Positions 1-6,252 are shown, numbered from the stretch's first letter. The stretch: 8,238 nucleotides of DNA from JAICNR01 sp035687725 (GCA_035687725.1 DASRVB010000125.1:1-8238), one strand, 5' to 3'. The notes: generated by a model not told the origin, from the sequence alone. Made by a program: numbers and translations.

Positions 1-339
1 GTCTTCCGCGCCGAACCGGTACGCGCCGCGATGCCGGTGCCCGCCGTCCAGATCGATGCCGGTACCGGACACACGTGCGCGCTGGGTTCGCAAGGAAGCG
101 CGTACTGCTGGGGCTGGAACGTCGACGGGCAGATCGGCGACAGAGAGATCGGCCACCGCTCGATTCCTTCGAAGGTCGCGACCGCCGAGCGCTTCGTGCG
201 ACTCGTCGCCGGCCTGGCCGCGGGATGCGGGATCCGCGCCGACGGCCAGGCCTGGTGCTGGGGCCGGAACGAAGACGGCGAGCTGGGCGACGGCGGACGA
301 GACCATCACCGCTTTCCGGCTCCCGTCCAGCTACCCTGA
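1..339 (+). CDS. RCC1-repeat protein, C-terminal part (5' end outside window)
   Basis: The reading frame is open from base 1 to a TGA at 337-339, giving 112 residues of a longer protein. An ATG at 31 lies inside the repeat region and is unlikely to be the true start. Two RCC1-type (regulator of chromosome condensation) repeats are visible. Each has the form H/G-x-C-x-(L/I)-x-x-x-G-x-x-(Y/W)-C-W-G-x-N-x-D-G-(Q/E)-(I/L)-G-D, seen around CALGSQGSAYCWGWN and CGIRADGQAWCWGRN. RCC1 repeats form beta-propeller blades. The paired cysteines in each repeat are typical of the bacterial secreted or surface forms and probably form disulfides, which suggests an extracytoplasmic location. The full propeller would need about seven blades, so most of the gene lies upstream. 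The binding partner is unknown. It converges on the lipoprotein gene at 348-704 with only 8 bases between stop codons and no room for a separate terminator. Confidence 0.85.
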   Translation, partial: VFRAEPVRAAMPVPAVQIDAGTGHTCALGSQGSAYCWGWNVDGQIGDREIGHRSIPSKVATAERFVRLVAGLAAGCGIRADGQAWCWGRNEDGELGDGGRDHHRFPAPVQLP

Positions 340-347
340 TCCGCGCG

Positions 348-704
348 CTACTCCCAGTTCAGGCACTGCAGATCGGCACCGTTCCACGAGACCCGCCTGC
401 GCGGGGTGGCGTCGGACGGCGGCGTATAGCGGCAGGCCGTGGTCTGCACGAGCGTGTTCTCGTCGATTAGGGCCTCGAATACGAGATCCCGGCCCGGGTC
501 GGCACTGCGCTGAATTGTGACCACGCTGATCCCTTGGACGAGAAACCCCTCTACCTCGCCGGCGAGTCTGAACGTCACCGGGTCGATCGAGACGTTCCGC
601 AGGTCGACGAGGAACCGGTGATCCTCTTCGCCCTCGTCGGACTCGAACGGCCCGAGGTCGCAGGCGGCCGCGATGAGCGCACAGCCGGACCCGAACGTCC
701 GCAT
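348..704 (-). CDS. small predicted lipoprotein, function unknown (118 aa)
   Basis: The start at 704 is chosen because a near-perfect Shine-Dalgarno (AAGGAGGT, minus strand 720-713) lies 8 bases before it. The in-frame ATG at 734 has no such site. From 704 the protein begins MRTFGSGCALIAAAC, a short lipoprotein signal peptide with the lipobox ending at Cys15. The mature part is about 103 residues, acidic at first (FESDEGEED), then beta-rich by appearance. It includes the stretch VDLRNVSIDPVTFRLAGEVE and two later cysteines (in TACRY and LQCLNW) that could pair. Residue +2 after the lipidated Cys is Asp, which in E. coli is a retention signal for the inner membrane. Whether that rule holds in this organism is unknown. 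I recognise no family. It is oriented divergently from the lipoprotein gene at 871 and convergently to the RCC1 gene. Confidence 0.8.
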   Translation of the reverse strand: MRTFGSGCALIAAACDLGPFESDEGEEDHRFLVDLRNVSIDPVTFRLAGEVEGFLVQGISVVTIQRSADPGRDLVFEALIDENTLVQTTACRYTPPSDATPRRRVSWNGADLQCLNWE

Positions 705-712
705 CCAGCCCG

Positions 713-720
713 ACCTCCTT
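713..720 (-). promoter_or_regulatory. Shine-Dalgarno for the 118-aa lipoprotein
   Basis: The minus strand reads AAGGAGGT at 720-713, followed by 8 bases and then ATG (704-702). It matches the anti-SD along its whole length and decides the start in favour of 704 over the upstream in-frame ATG at 734. Confidence 0.85.
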
Positions 721-860
721 CTCCAACCCCGCATATCGTCTAGTTAGGCCCCCGCGAGCCAGGAGCCAAGCGGGAGGCCCGCCATAGGTCACACTCCGGC
801 GATTCGTCTGCTCCTCTGGGGGAGGGCCGTGGGTCACGAACGCGATTTCACGCGACCAAG
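721..860. other. divergent intergenic region between two lipoprotein genes
   Basis: This region should hold the promoters of the minus-strand gene (start 704) and the plus-strand gene (start 871). I see no convincing -35/-10 pair for either. A minus-strand TTGGCT (769-764) is followed after 17 bases by TAACTA, but the second hexamer is poor. A small perfect inverted repeat, GCGGG-AGG-CCCGC (770-782), and two copies of GGTCAC (787-792 and 832-837) are present. They are too short to call operators. Confidence 0.4.
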
Positions 861-870
861 GGAGGAGACC

Positions 871-1686
871 ATGTCTGCGATCAGAGCCATTGCCTGCCTG
901 CTGACGGCGGCTGCTTGTGCCGCTCTCATCGGGTGCGAGGAAGCGCCCCCGCTCGGGGTGACGCTCGACGACGGGAGCGCGTTCCTGGACGGCGGCGAGC
1001 CCGGCGCTCCGGCGCCGAGCGGGACCAAGAAGCTCGACATCGGGGTCTGCGCGCCTGACGCAGGCGGCTTCACGACCGTGTCCACGAATCCCTACTTCCC
1101 GATGCAGGTCGGCGACCAATGGTCGTACGAAGGCGAGGAGGACGGGGTCCCGGTGAGCCTGCTGATCACGGTGCTCGACGAGACGCGGCTCATCGATGGC
1201 GTCACGACGCGCGTGATCGAGGAGCGGGAGTGGGAAGACGACGAGCTGCTCGAGGTCTCCTGGAACTACTTCGCGCAGGCCGGCGGTGGGACGATCTGCT
1301 ACTTCGGCGAGGACGTCGACATCTTCGAGGACGACGAGATCGTCCACGAGGGTGCGTGGTGCGCGGACGAGCCGGAGAACGCCGCGGGGATCTTCATGCC
1401 CGCCGATCCGCGGCCGGGGATGAAGTACCGGATGGAGCTCGCCCCGGGGATCGCCGAGGATGAAGGAACGATCGTCGGCAGCGGTCCGGTCGCAGTGCCG
1501 GCGGGGGCGTTCACGGAGACGATCCGCATCCGCGAGTTCAACCCGCTGGACGGCGACAAGGGTTACAAGGTGTTCGCGGCGGGAACCGGCCTCGTCATCG
1601 ACGGGCCGCTGGAGCTGGTGGACTTCACCGAGGGCGCGGCGATTCCGGGCCCGCCGACCATCAGCGAGCAGGTCTGCGGCACCTGA
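871..1686 (+). CDS. predicted outer-membrane lipoprotein, paralogue of the 1740-2453 gene (271 aa)
   Basis: The start at 871 follows GGGAGGAG (860-867) at good spacing. The upstream in-frame ATG at 829 would put a charged 14-residue tail before the signal peptide. The signal peptide MSAIRAIACLLTAAACAALIGC ends in lipobox LIGC at Cys22 with Glu at +2. A linker rich in Gly, Pro and Asp runs to about residue 70. It is followed by a globular domain (about 73-255) beginning NPYFPMQVGDQWSYEGE and including YFGEDVDIFEDDE (144-156), PADPRPGMKY (177-186) and AEDEG (195-199). The same motifs recur in the same order in the convergent gene at 1740-2453, so the two are paralogues. The domain looks like an uncharacterised extracellular family that I have seen in many bacterial hypothetical proteins. 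I cannot name its function. Beyond the lipidated Cys there are cysteines at 60, 143, 164 and 269, absent from these positions in the paralogue, which may form disulfides. The acidic stretches could bind cations, but that is a guess. Confidence 0.88.
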   Translation: MSAIRAIACLLTAAACAALIGCEEAPPLGVTLDDGSAFLDGGEPGAPAPSGTKKLDIGVCAPDAGGFTTVSTNPYFPMQVGDQWSYEGEEDGVPVSLLITVLDETRLIDGVTTRVIEEREWEDDELLEVSWNYFAQAGGGTICYFGEDVDIFEDDEIVHEGAWCADEPENAAGIFMPADPRPGMKYRMELAPGIAEDEGTIVGSGPVAVPAGAFTETIRIREFNPLDGDKGYKVFAAGTGLVIDGPLELVDFTEGAAIPGPPTISEQVCGT

Positions 1687-1702
1687 GGCGCGGCGGCTCC
1701 GT

Positions 1703-1732
1703 GCGGGAGAGCGCCCAGAGGCGCTCTCCCGC
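1703..1732. terminator. perfect hairpin between convergent genes, probable bidirectional terminator
   Basis: Bases 1703-1715 (GCGGGAGAGCGCC) pair perfectly with 1720-1732, a 13-bp GC-rich stem closed by a 4-base loop (CAGA). It can be extended by two more pairs, one of them G-T. It lies in the 53-base gap between the convergent stops at 1686 and 1740, where a shared terminator is expected. There is no T-tract on either side, so it is not a classic intrinsic terminator. It may act as an RNA 3'-end stabiliser or a U-tract-less terminator. Confidence 0.65.
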
Positions 1733-1739
1733 GCCGGGC

Positions 1740-2453
1740 CTACTGGGGCGCGTCGATCTCGACGAGCTGGTTGAGCTCCTCGCCGTCCAGGGAGCCTTCG
1801 CTGACGAGCCCCACTCCGGGGCAATAGGTCTTTCGCTCGCGTTCGCCCGGCTCGAGGCGGGTGAAGTCCTCGGTCGCGATGCAGCCTTGGAAGTCGCCGA
1901 ATGGGACCGACACGGCCTGGTTCACGGCCACGACCTCGCCTTCGTCTTCCGCCTCGCCGAGGTAGAACTCCTGGTAGTAGCGGTCGCCGACCTGCGGGTC
2001 GGCCTTCATGATGATCCCCGGCTTCGCTCCGTCCACGCCCGCCTCCCACGAGCCGCCCGAGCCTGCCGGCTCTCCGTCTTCGAACTCGCGCGAGTCCTCG
2101 CCCAGATACCAGACGTTGCCGGCGCCGTCCTGGGCGTACCAGTCGAACGTCTCCTCGATCAACTCGCCCTCGACGAGCTCTACGTCGTGAACGACCGTGG
2201 CGGTGATCCCCATGATCTGCCGCGTCTGGTTCGTGACCGTGACGTCGTTGCTCTGGGACTCGCCGTCGGATTCGCCCTCGAAGTGGAACGTCGTGCCCGG
2301 CACGAGCGGGAAGAAGGGGTTGTCGATCGGTCCCCCGAAATCGGCGGGGTCGAGCATCGGGTCGTAATCGGGATCGCTGGGCGGGCCCAGGGACCCGGAG
2401 TCGCTGCAGGCCGCGAGCGCGGCCAGGGCGGCGAGCAGGAGCGCGGTCTTCAT
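1740..2453 (-). CDS. predicted lipoprotein, paralogue of the 871-1686 gene (237 aa)
   Basis: The ATG at 2453-2451 is preceded by GGGAGGT (minus strand 2466-2460) 6 bases upstream, which fixes the start. The reading frame stays open far upstream, but that part is antisense to the receptor gene. The signal peptide MKTALLLAALAALAAC is a textbook lipoprotein leader with lipobox LAAC at Cys16 and Ser at +2. A short Asp/Pro-rich linker follows. The globular domain starts at NPFFPLVPGTTFHFEGE (45-61) and contains DWYAQDGAGNVWYLGED (104-120), FEDGE (124-128), MKADP..GDRYY, AEDEG and a late YCPGVGLVSEG. Order and spacing match the convergent gene, with roughly one third identical positions judged by eye. 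The WYAQD-GNVWY-GED wording is common in uncharacterised bacterial proteins. No enzyme motif is recognisable. Two cysteines (GCIATEDF and TYCPG) may pair. It is probably anchored in the outer membrane, by the E. coli sorting rule. Confidence 0.88.
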   Translation of the reverse strand: MKTALLLAALAALAACSDSGSLGPPSDPDYDPMLDPADFGGPIDNPFFPLVPGTTFHFEGESDGESQSNDVTVTNQTRQIMGITATVVHDVELVEGELIEETFDWYAQDGAGNVWYLGEDSREFEDGEPAGSGGSWEAGVDGAKPGIIMKADPQVGDRYYQEFYLGEAEDEGEVVAVNQAVSVPFGDFQGCIATEDFTRLEPGERERKTYCPGVGLVSEGSLDGEELNQLVEIDAPQ

Positions 2454-2539
2454 GGTCGGACCTCCCGTAATAGGGTGCGGCATCGCCGCACAGAACGCGC
2501 GGCGCGCTTCGCAGAAGGAACCGATCAGGGCGCGCCGTC

Positions 2540-2568
2540 GTGACGGCCGTATGCGGGTCGGGTATGCT
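2540..2568 (+). promoter_or_regulatory. sigma70-like promoter placed for a leaderless receptor mRNA
   Basis: A -35-like GTGACG (2540-2545, four of six consensus bases) and a -10-like TATGCT (2563-2568, four of six) are separated by exactly 17 bases. If the last -10 base is at -7, transcription starts at 2575, the A of the receptor's ATG. No Shine-Dalgarno precedes that ATG, as expected for a leaderless message. Confidence 0.5.
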
Positions 2569-2574
2569 GGTTTC

Positions 2575-4827
2575 ATGACCACCCTCCCGCGGTTCGCGGT
2601 GGCCGCCGTCCTCGGAAGCCGTCTGCTGGCCGCCGAGATCACGGGGGTCGTCCGCGACGAGTCGACGGGCGAGCCGGTCGCGGGAGCTGTCGTGATGCTG
2701 GAGGAATCCGGGTGCACGGCGGTGACCGGCGCCGACGGCTCGTACGCGATCCCCGAGGTTCCGCCAGGTCCCCACCACCTCGTCGTGAGCCTGCTGGGAT
2801 TCCAGTCGCGAAGCCTCCACGTGCTCGTGCCGGCCAGCGGATCGCTGCGCGTCGATCTCGTCCTGCGCGCCGATCCGATCGAGGTCGACGCGGTGGTGGT
2901 GAGAAGCCGCGTTCCGATCCGCGGAATGGACGTGGACGGCCGCGACCTCGATCCGACGCGGCGGGTGTCGGGGGCTGCGATCCGGAACGACCCGTTCACG
3001 GCGGAGCCCGATGTGATCGAGGCGCTGATCGGCGGCAGCATTTCGGCCGCTCCCGAGTCGGGTGGCGGGCTGCACGTCCGTGGCGGGGACGGCGACGAGC
3101 TGGGGTTCCTCCTGGACGGGATTCCCGTCTTCAGCCCGTACCACAGCGGGGTTCGGTCCGGGGCGTGGAACGCCGACGCCATTTCGGGCGTCGAGCTGCG
3201 GACCGATCCGGCGCTCCCGATAGACGCCCTGTCCGGTGCCGTGCTGGTGTCGACGATCGATCCCGGGGACCGGCTGCGCACCGGGGGCCATCTCTCCACC
3301 TCGCAGATCGGCCTCATCGTGAACGGGCCGGTGGCGGGCCAGGCCGACTTTCTGCTGACCGGACAGGCGGGCTATCCCGGTCTCATCCGCCCGCCGGACG
3401 AGCCGTCGTACCTGGACGGGTCGGATCACGATCTGCTGGCCAAGCTGGTAGTGCCGATCGGGGGCGGCGACCTCCGGTTGCTCGCCTTCGACAATCGTAA
3501 CGAGGTCCGCGCGTCGAGTCGCCCGAGCGAGGTGGGCGACACTCCCCTCGAGCCCGGCGAGCCGAACGTGTATGCGTGGCGAGGGCGATCCGTGGGGCTC
3601 TCCTGGAATGGCGAGGACCGCGAGTTGACGCCCTACATTCGCGCGTGGCGCGCCGCGCAGGAAGCGTCGTTCCGATGGAACGGCGAGGAATCGGGCAGGG
3701 TCCGCGTGACGAGCGACCGCGAGCAGTACGGCCTGCGCGCCTCGCTTCTGTGGAAGGGGACGGGGAGGGTGGCGGAGGTCGGCATATCGACGACACGCGA
3801 CGAGGCGGCGTACGCCGTTGCCGCGGACTCCGGCGACCAGGGAATAGGCGGAGATATGGACGAGCTGGCCATGTTCGCGAGCTACGCCGACTCGATCGGG
3901 AAGCGGGTAGAGCTGAGCGCGAGCCTTCGCGCGAGCCGTGGCGAAGCGGGCGCCCGGCTTCTCCCGCGCGTCGGAATCCGGGCGCGACTGGCCGAATCGG
4001 TTTCGGTCTTCGCCGAGTACGCGCGTACGGCGCAGGCCGTGCAGTCGCTGCGAAACGCGGAGTCGGTGGTGGGGAGGATCTTCCCGCCCGAGCTGTACGC
4101 GGGCGGGAATGGCACGGACATCCCCGTGGCCGTCGCCGACTACGTGGCGCTGGGCATGGTCGCGCTTCCGCGGGCCGGCACGCGGCTCGAGCTCGAGGCG
4201 TACGCGCGCGCGCTCGACGACCTGGCCATGCTCGACCCCCGGGACGGACAGCCGTTCGCGCGCGCGCCATTGCGGCGCGGGTCGGGTTCGGTCCAGGGGG
4301 TCGCGGCAGGTCTCGCGATCGCGTCCGCGCGCTACGCGGTGACGGGATCCGGCGGCGTGGAGCGGGTCGAGCTTCGCGCGGGAGGCGAGCGGTGGACGCC
4401 CGGCTACGCGGCCAGTCGCAGCGCGCGGATCGGCGCCATCGTGTTTCCGACCCCCACCTTGTCGATCCGCATCGGCTGGATCGGCCAGTTCGGACGTCGT
4501 GGCAGCGACGCGATCGGGCTGCTGGAATGGGAGTCCTGCAACCTGCTCGACATGGGGTGCGAGTTTGCGGGGAGTCCTGAGGAACTGGGCGAGCTGGGAG
4601 CACGCAAGCTGCCGGCCTACAACAGATTGGATCTATCGATCCGCAAGCACTGGCACTTCGTGCTGGGCCGGCGGGAGGGAAGCGTCGAGGCCTTCGCGAC
4701 CGGCAGCAACCTGCTCGGCCGCGCGAACGTCCTGACGTTCGTGGTCGATCCCGGGAGCGGCGAGAGCGCCCCCATCGAGATGCGCCCCAGGGCGCCGCTC
4801 ACGCTCGGTCTGGGCTGGCGCTTCTGA
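2575..4827 (+). CDS. TonB-dependent outer-membrane receptor with N-terminal carboxypeptidase-regulatory-like domain (750 aa)
   Basis: This is an outer-membrane beta-barrel transporter that would import a substrate using energy from TonB/ExbBD. The start ATG at 2575 gives a signal peptide, MTTLPRFAVAAVLGSRLLAA (1-20), though Arg16 makes it imperfect. ATGs at 2452 and 2551 in the same frame add non-signal sequence. Residues 21-105 form a carboxypeptidase-regulatory-like beta-sandwich (ITGVVRDESTGEPVAGAVV, then GADGSYAIPEVPPGPHHLVV). A TonB-box-like stretch, EVDAVVV, follows near residue 103. The plug domain (about 125-235) carries RGGDGDE (169-175) and LLDGIPV (179-185), typical plug motifs. 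The barrel fills the rest and ends in GLGWRF, with the terminal Phe recognised by the Bam machinery. The total length is normal for the class. The substrate cannot be read from sequence. An N-terminal STN signalling domain is absent. The sigma factor gene begins 73 bases downstream. Confidence 0.88.
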   Translation: MTTLPRFAVAAVLGSRLLAAEITGVVRDESTGEPVAGAVVMLEESGCTAVTGADGSYAIPEVPPGPHHLVVSLLGFQSRSLHVLVPASGSLRVDLVLRADPIEVDAVVVRSRVPIRGMDVDGRDLDPTRRVSGAAIRNDPFTAEPDVIEALIGGSISAAPESGGGLHVRGGDGDELGFLLDGIPVFSPYHSGVRSGAWNADAISGVELRTDPALPIDALSGAVLVSTIDPGDRLRTGGHLSTSQIGLIVNGPVAGQADFLLTGQAGYPGLIRPPDEPSYLDGSDHDLLAKLVVPIGGGDLRLLAFDNRNEVRASSRPSEVGDTPLEPGEPNVYAWRGRSVGLSWNGEDRELTPYIRAWRAAQEASFRWNGEESGRVRVTSDREQYGLRASLLWKGTGRVAEVGISTTRDEAAYAVAADSGDQGIGGDMDELAMFASYADSIGKRVELSASLRASRGEAGARLLPRVGIRARLAESVSVFAEYARTAQAVQSLRNAESVVGRIFPPELYAGGNGTDIPVAVADYVALGMVALPRAGTRLELEAYARALDDLAMLDPRDGQPFARAPLRRGSGSVQGVAAGLAIASARYAVTGSGGVERVELRAGGERWTPGYAASRSARIGAIVFPTPTLSIRIGWIGQFGRRGSDAIGLLEWESCNLLDMGCEFAGSPEELGELGARKLPAYNRLDLSIRKHWHFVLGRREGSVEAFATGSNLLGRANVLTFVVDPGSGESAPIEMRPRAPLTLGLGWRF

Positions 4828-4900
4828 TCCCGGCGGCGCCTCCAGTTCGCCCTAAGGGCCCCCTGTCACGGACCCGCCCGCTCGTCTGTTCCTGTACCGA
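4828..4900. other. 73-base gap between receptor and sigma factor genes
   Basis: No terminator and no good promoter are visible. A GCCC-TAA-GGGC inverted repeat (4849-4859) is only 4 bp long. The gap is compatible with either read-through from the receptor gene or a separate sigma-gene promoter of a type I cannot recognise. Confidence 0.4.
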
Positions 4901-5461
4901 ATGTCGCTCGGAAGCTTGACCGCGACGGCGATCGAATCGCCTGTGGAACGGAGGTCCCGGCCGTTTCCCGAGCTCGTCCGCGAGGTCCACGATGCGCACT
5001 ACGCTTCCATCTTCCGGTATCTCGACCGCCTGTCCGGCGATCCCGATCTCGCCGCGGACATCGCTCAGGAAGCGTTCGTGCGCCTCTTCCGCAGAGGAAC
5101 CCTCCCGGACAAGCCGGATCGGTGGCTCGTGACCGTCGCGCTGAACCTGTTTCGGAACGAGCGCTCGACGGCGGGCCGACGGGCGCGATTGACGGCCCGG
5201 AATGCGAGCGATCTGCGGCCGGCTTCCGGTCCCTCGCCGGCGGAGCGCTTCGAGGCCCTCCGGCTGCAGGCCAAGGTTCGCCAGGCACTGGATCGTCTTC
5301 CTTCGCGGGAGCGGGAGCTGCTCCTCCTCCGAGCCGAAGGATACAGCTACCGCGATCTCGCGGCGGTCCTCGAGCTCCACGAAGCGAGCGTCGGAACGCT
5401 GCTCGCGCGCGCCAAGCGCGCGTTCGAGGGCGCCTACGAGGAGGTCGAGCATGCACCTTGA
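4901..5461 (+). CDS. ECF-family RNA polymerase sigma factor (186 aa)
   Basis: This is an alternative sigma factor of the extracytoplasmic-function type, expected to direct RNA polymerase to a small regulon when released from its anti-sigma factor. Region 2 spans about residues 25-90, with DLAADIAQEAFVRLFR (49-64, core binding) and PDRWLVTVALNLFRNERS (72-89, -10 recognition). A linker rich in Arg, Ala and Pro follows. Region 4 (about 126-180) has LDRLPSRERELLLLRAEG and the helix-turn-helix YRDLAAVLELHEASVGTLLARAKRAF. The length is normal for ECF factors, and no C-terminal extension is present. The ATG at 4901 lacks a Shine-Dalgarno. TTG at 4916 and GTG at 4943 are in-frame alternatives, also without good sites, so the exact start is uncertain. 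The stop overlaps the anti-sigma start by 11 bases, which implies translational coupling. The wording around RYLDRLSGDPDLAADIAQEAF recalls Gemmatimonadota ECF factors (from memory). Confidence 0.93.
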   Translation: MSLGSLTATAIESPVERRSRPFPELVREVHDAHYASIFRYLDRLSGDPDLAADIAQEAFVRLFRRGTLPDKPDRWLVTVALNLFRNERSTAGRRARLTARNASDLRPASGPSPAERFEALRLQAKVRQALDRLPSRERELLLLRAEGYSYRDLAAVLELHEASVGTLLARAKRAFEGAYEEVEHAP

Positions 5462-6170
5462 CGCCGAAACCCTCGAGCGCGTCCTCCACGACCAGCTGGA
5501 CGCGGAGCGTGAAGCAGCTGCTCGCGAGCATATGTCGGGTTGCCCGGCGTGCAAGGGGGCGCTCGAGGAATCCCGGCTTCGAGAGAGCCGCGTATTCGGC
5601 CTGCTCGAGACGCTGGATCACGAGGTCCCCGACCTCGACTGGCAGGCGGTCGAGGCGCCCGAGCCGCGAAGGAGCGCGGGGCTCCTGGTCGCGGCTTCGA
5701 TCGCGTTCGTTCTCGCGGCGGGCATCCTCTACGCGCTCCCCGATTCCCCACTGAGGAACTGGATCGATCGGTTGGGACGCGAGGCCCCGGCGCCTGAAGC
5801 GGGGGTCGAGCCCGGTGGTCCGCACTCCGTTTCGGGGCTTTCGGTGCGGCCGACCGCGCCGTTCGAGATCGTGTTCGCCGGCGGGCAGGAGGAGGGAGTC
5901 GTGCGGGTGGAGCTGGCGGAAACGCCGGAGGTGGAGATCCGTGTCCTGGGCGCTCCCGTCGACCTCGAGTCCGAGCCCGATCGCGTTACGGTCGCGAACC
6001 TGGGATCGCGGTCCAGCTATGCGATCCGGCTGCCGGTGGAGGGACCGCCGGTCACCGTGCGGGTCGGCGACGCCGCCGTCCTCGGCAAATCGGCAGGCGG
6101 ACTGGAGACCGCGGCGCCGCGCACCGGACCGGGCATGTACAGGATCGACCTGGCGCGGCCGGGATCCTGA
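5451..6170 (+). CDS. membrane-bound zinc-finger anti-sigma factor with periplasmic beta-rich domain (239 aa)
   Basis: This protein is predicted to hold the upstream sigma factor inactive at the inner membrane and release it on a periplasmic signal. The start ATG at 5451 overlaps the sigma gene (ATG inside its last codons). GAGGAGGT-like purines (CGAGGAGGTCGAGC) just before it can serve as the ribosome binding site. The cytoplasmic N-terminus has the ZAS motif H-x3-C-x2-C at His27, Cys31 and Cys34 (HMSGCPAC), inside a helical anti-sigma domain. One transmembrane helix spans about 76-96 (AGLLVAASIAFVLAAGILYAL). The periplasmic part (97-239) has a Pro/Gly linker and then a run of short beta-like strands (for example VEIRVLGAPVDLES and SYAIRLPVEGPPVTVRVG). 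I cannot assign this part to a family. No protease site or lipobox is apparent. Confidence 0.88.
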   Translation: MHLDAETLERVLHDQLDAEREAAAREHMSGCPACKGALEESRLRESRVFGLLETLDHEVPDLDWQAVEAPEPRRSAGLLVAASIAFVLAAGILYALPDSPLRNWIDRLGREAPAPEAGVEPGGPHSVSGLSVRPTAPFEIVFAGGQEEGVVRVELAETPEVEIRVLGAPVDLESEPDRVTVANLGSRSSYAIRLPVEGPPVTVRVGDAAVLGKSAGGLETAAPRTGPGMYRIDLARPGS

Positions 6171-6207
6171 GTCGCGCTTCCGCTCTCCCCTCGCGAAGCG
6201 TGGCGAC
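6171..6207. terminator. imperfect stem-loop after the anti-sigma gene
   Basis: GTCGC (6171-6175) and GCTTC (6176-6180) pair with GAAGC (6195-6199) and GCGAC (6203-6207). This makes a 10-bp stem with a 3-base bulge and a 14-base loop, starting directly after the anti-sigma stop. No T-tract follows, so termination is only possible, not shown. Confidence 0.35.
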
Positions 6208-6252
6208 ATAGACTAGAGTCAACTTCACCGTCAGGGAAACGCCCGCAAGGAG
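6208..6252 (+). other. leader region of the histidine kinase gene
   Basis: TAGACT (6209-6214) and TAGAGT (6214-6219) each resemble a -10 hexamer at four of six positions. Neither has a recognisable -35 at 16-18 bases upstream. A promoter here is plausible because a hairpin separates this gene from the sigma operon, but it cannot be confirmed. Confidence 0.25.

Noticed and set aside
787..837. Two copies of GGTCAC as a possible operator
   Set aside because: Six bases repeated 45 bases apart is easily expected by chance and no symmetry or promoter places them.
2467..2495. TATTAC as a -10 for the minus-strand lipoprotein
   Set aside because: The implied start would fall in its own Shine-Dalgarno, and the matching -35 position (TTCTGT) is poor.
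2454..3317. Upstream extension of the minus-strand lipoprotein frame
   Set aside because: It is antisense to the receptor gene. The lipoprotein signal and Shine-Dalgarno fix the start at 2453.
331..3429. Very long minus-strand open frame (about 1030 codons)
   Set aside because: It runs antisense through several well-supported genes in the wrong frame, is Arg/Pro-rich and shows no domain. Long shadow frames are expected at this GC content.
3383..4603. Minus-strand open frame of about 400 codons inside the receptor gene
   Set aside because: Low-complexity Arg/Pro/Ala sequence, the usual shadow of a high-GC gene. The plus frame has clear plug and barrel motifs.
4849..4859. GCCC-TAA-GGGC as a terminator after the receptor gene
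   Set aside because: The stem is only four pairs with no T-tract.
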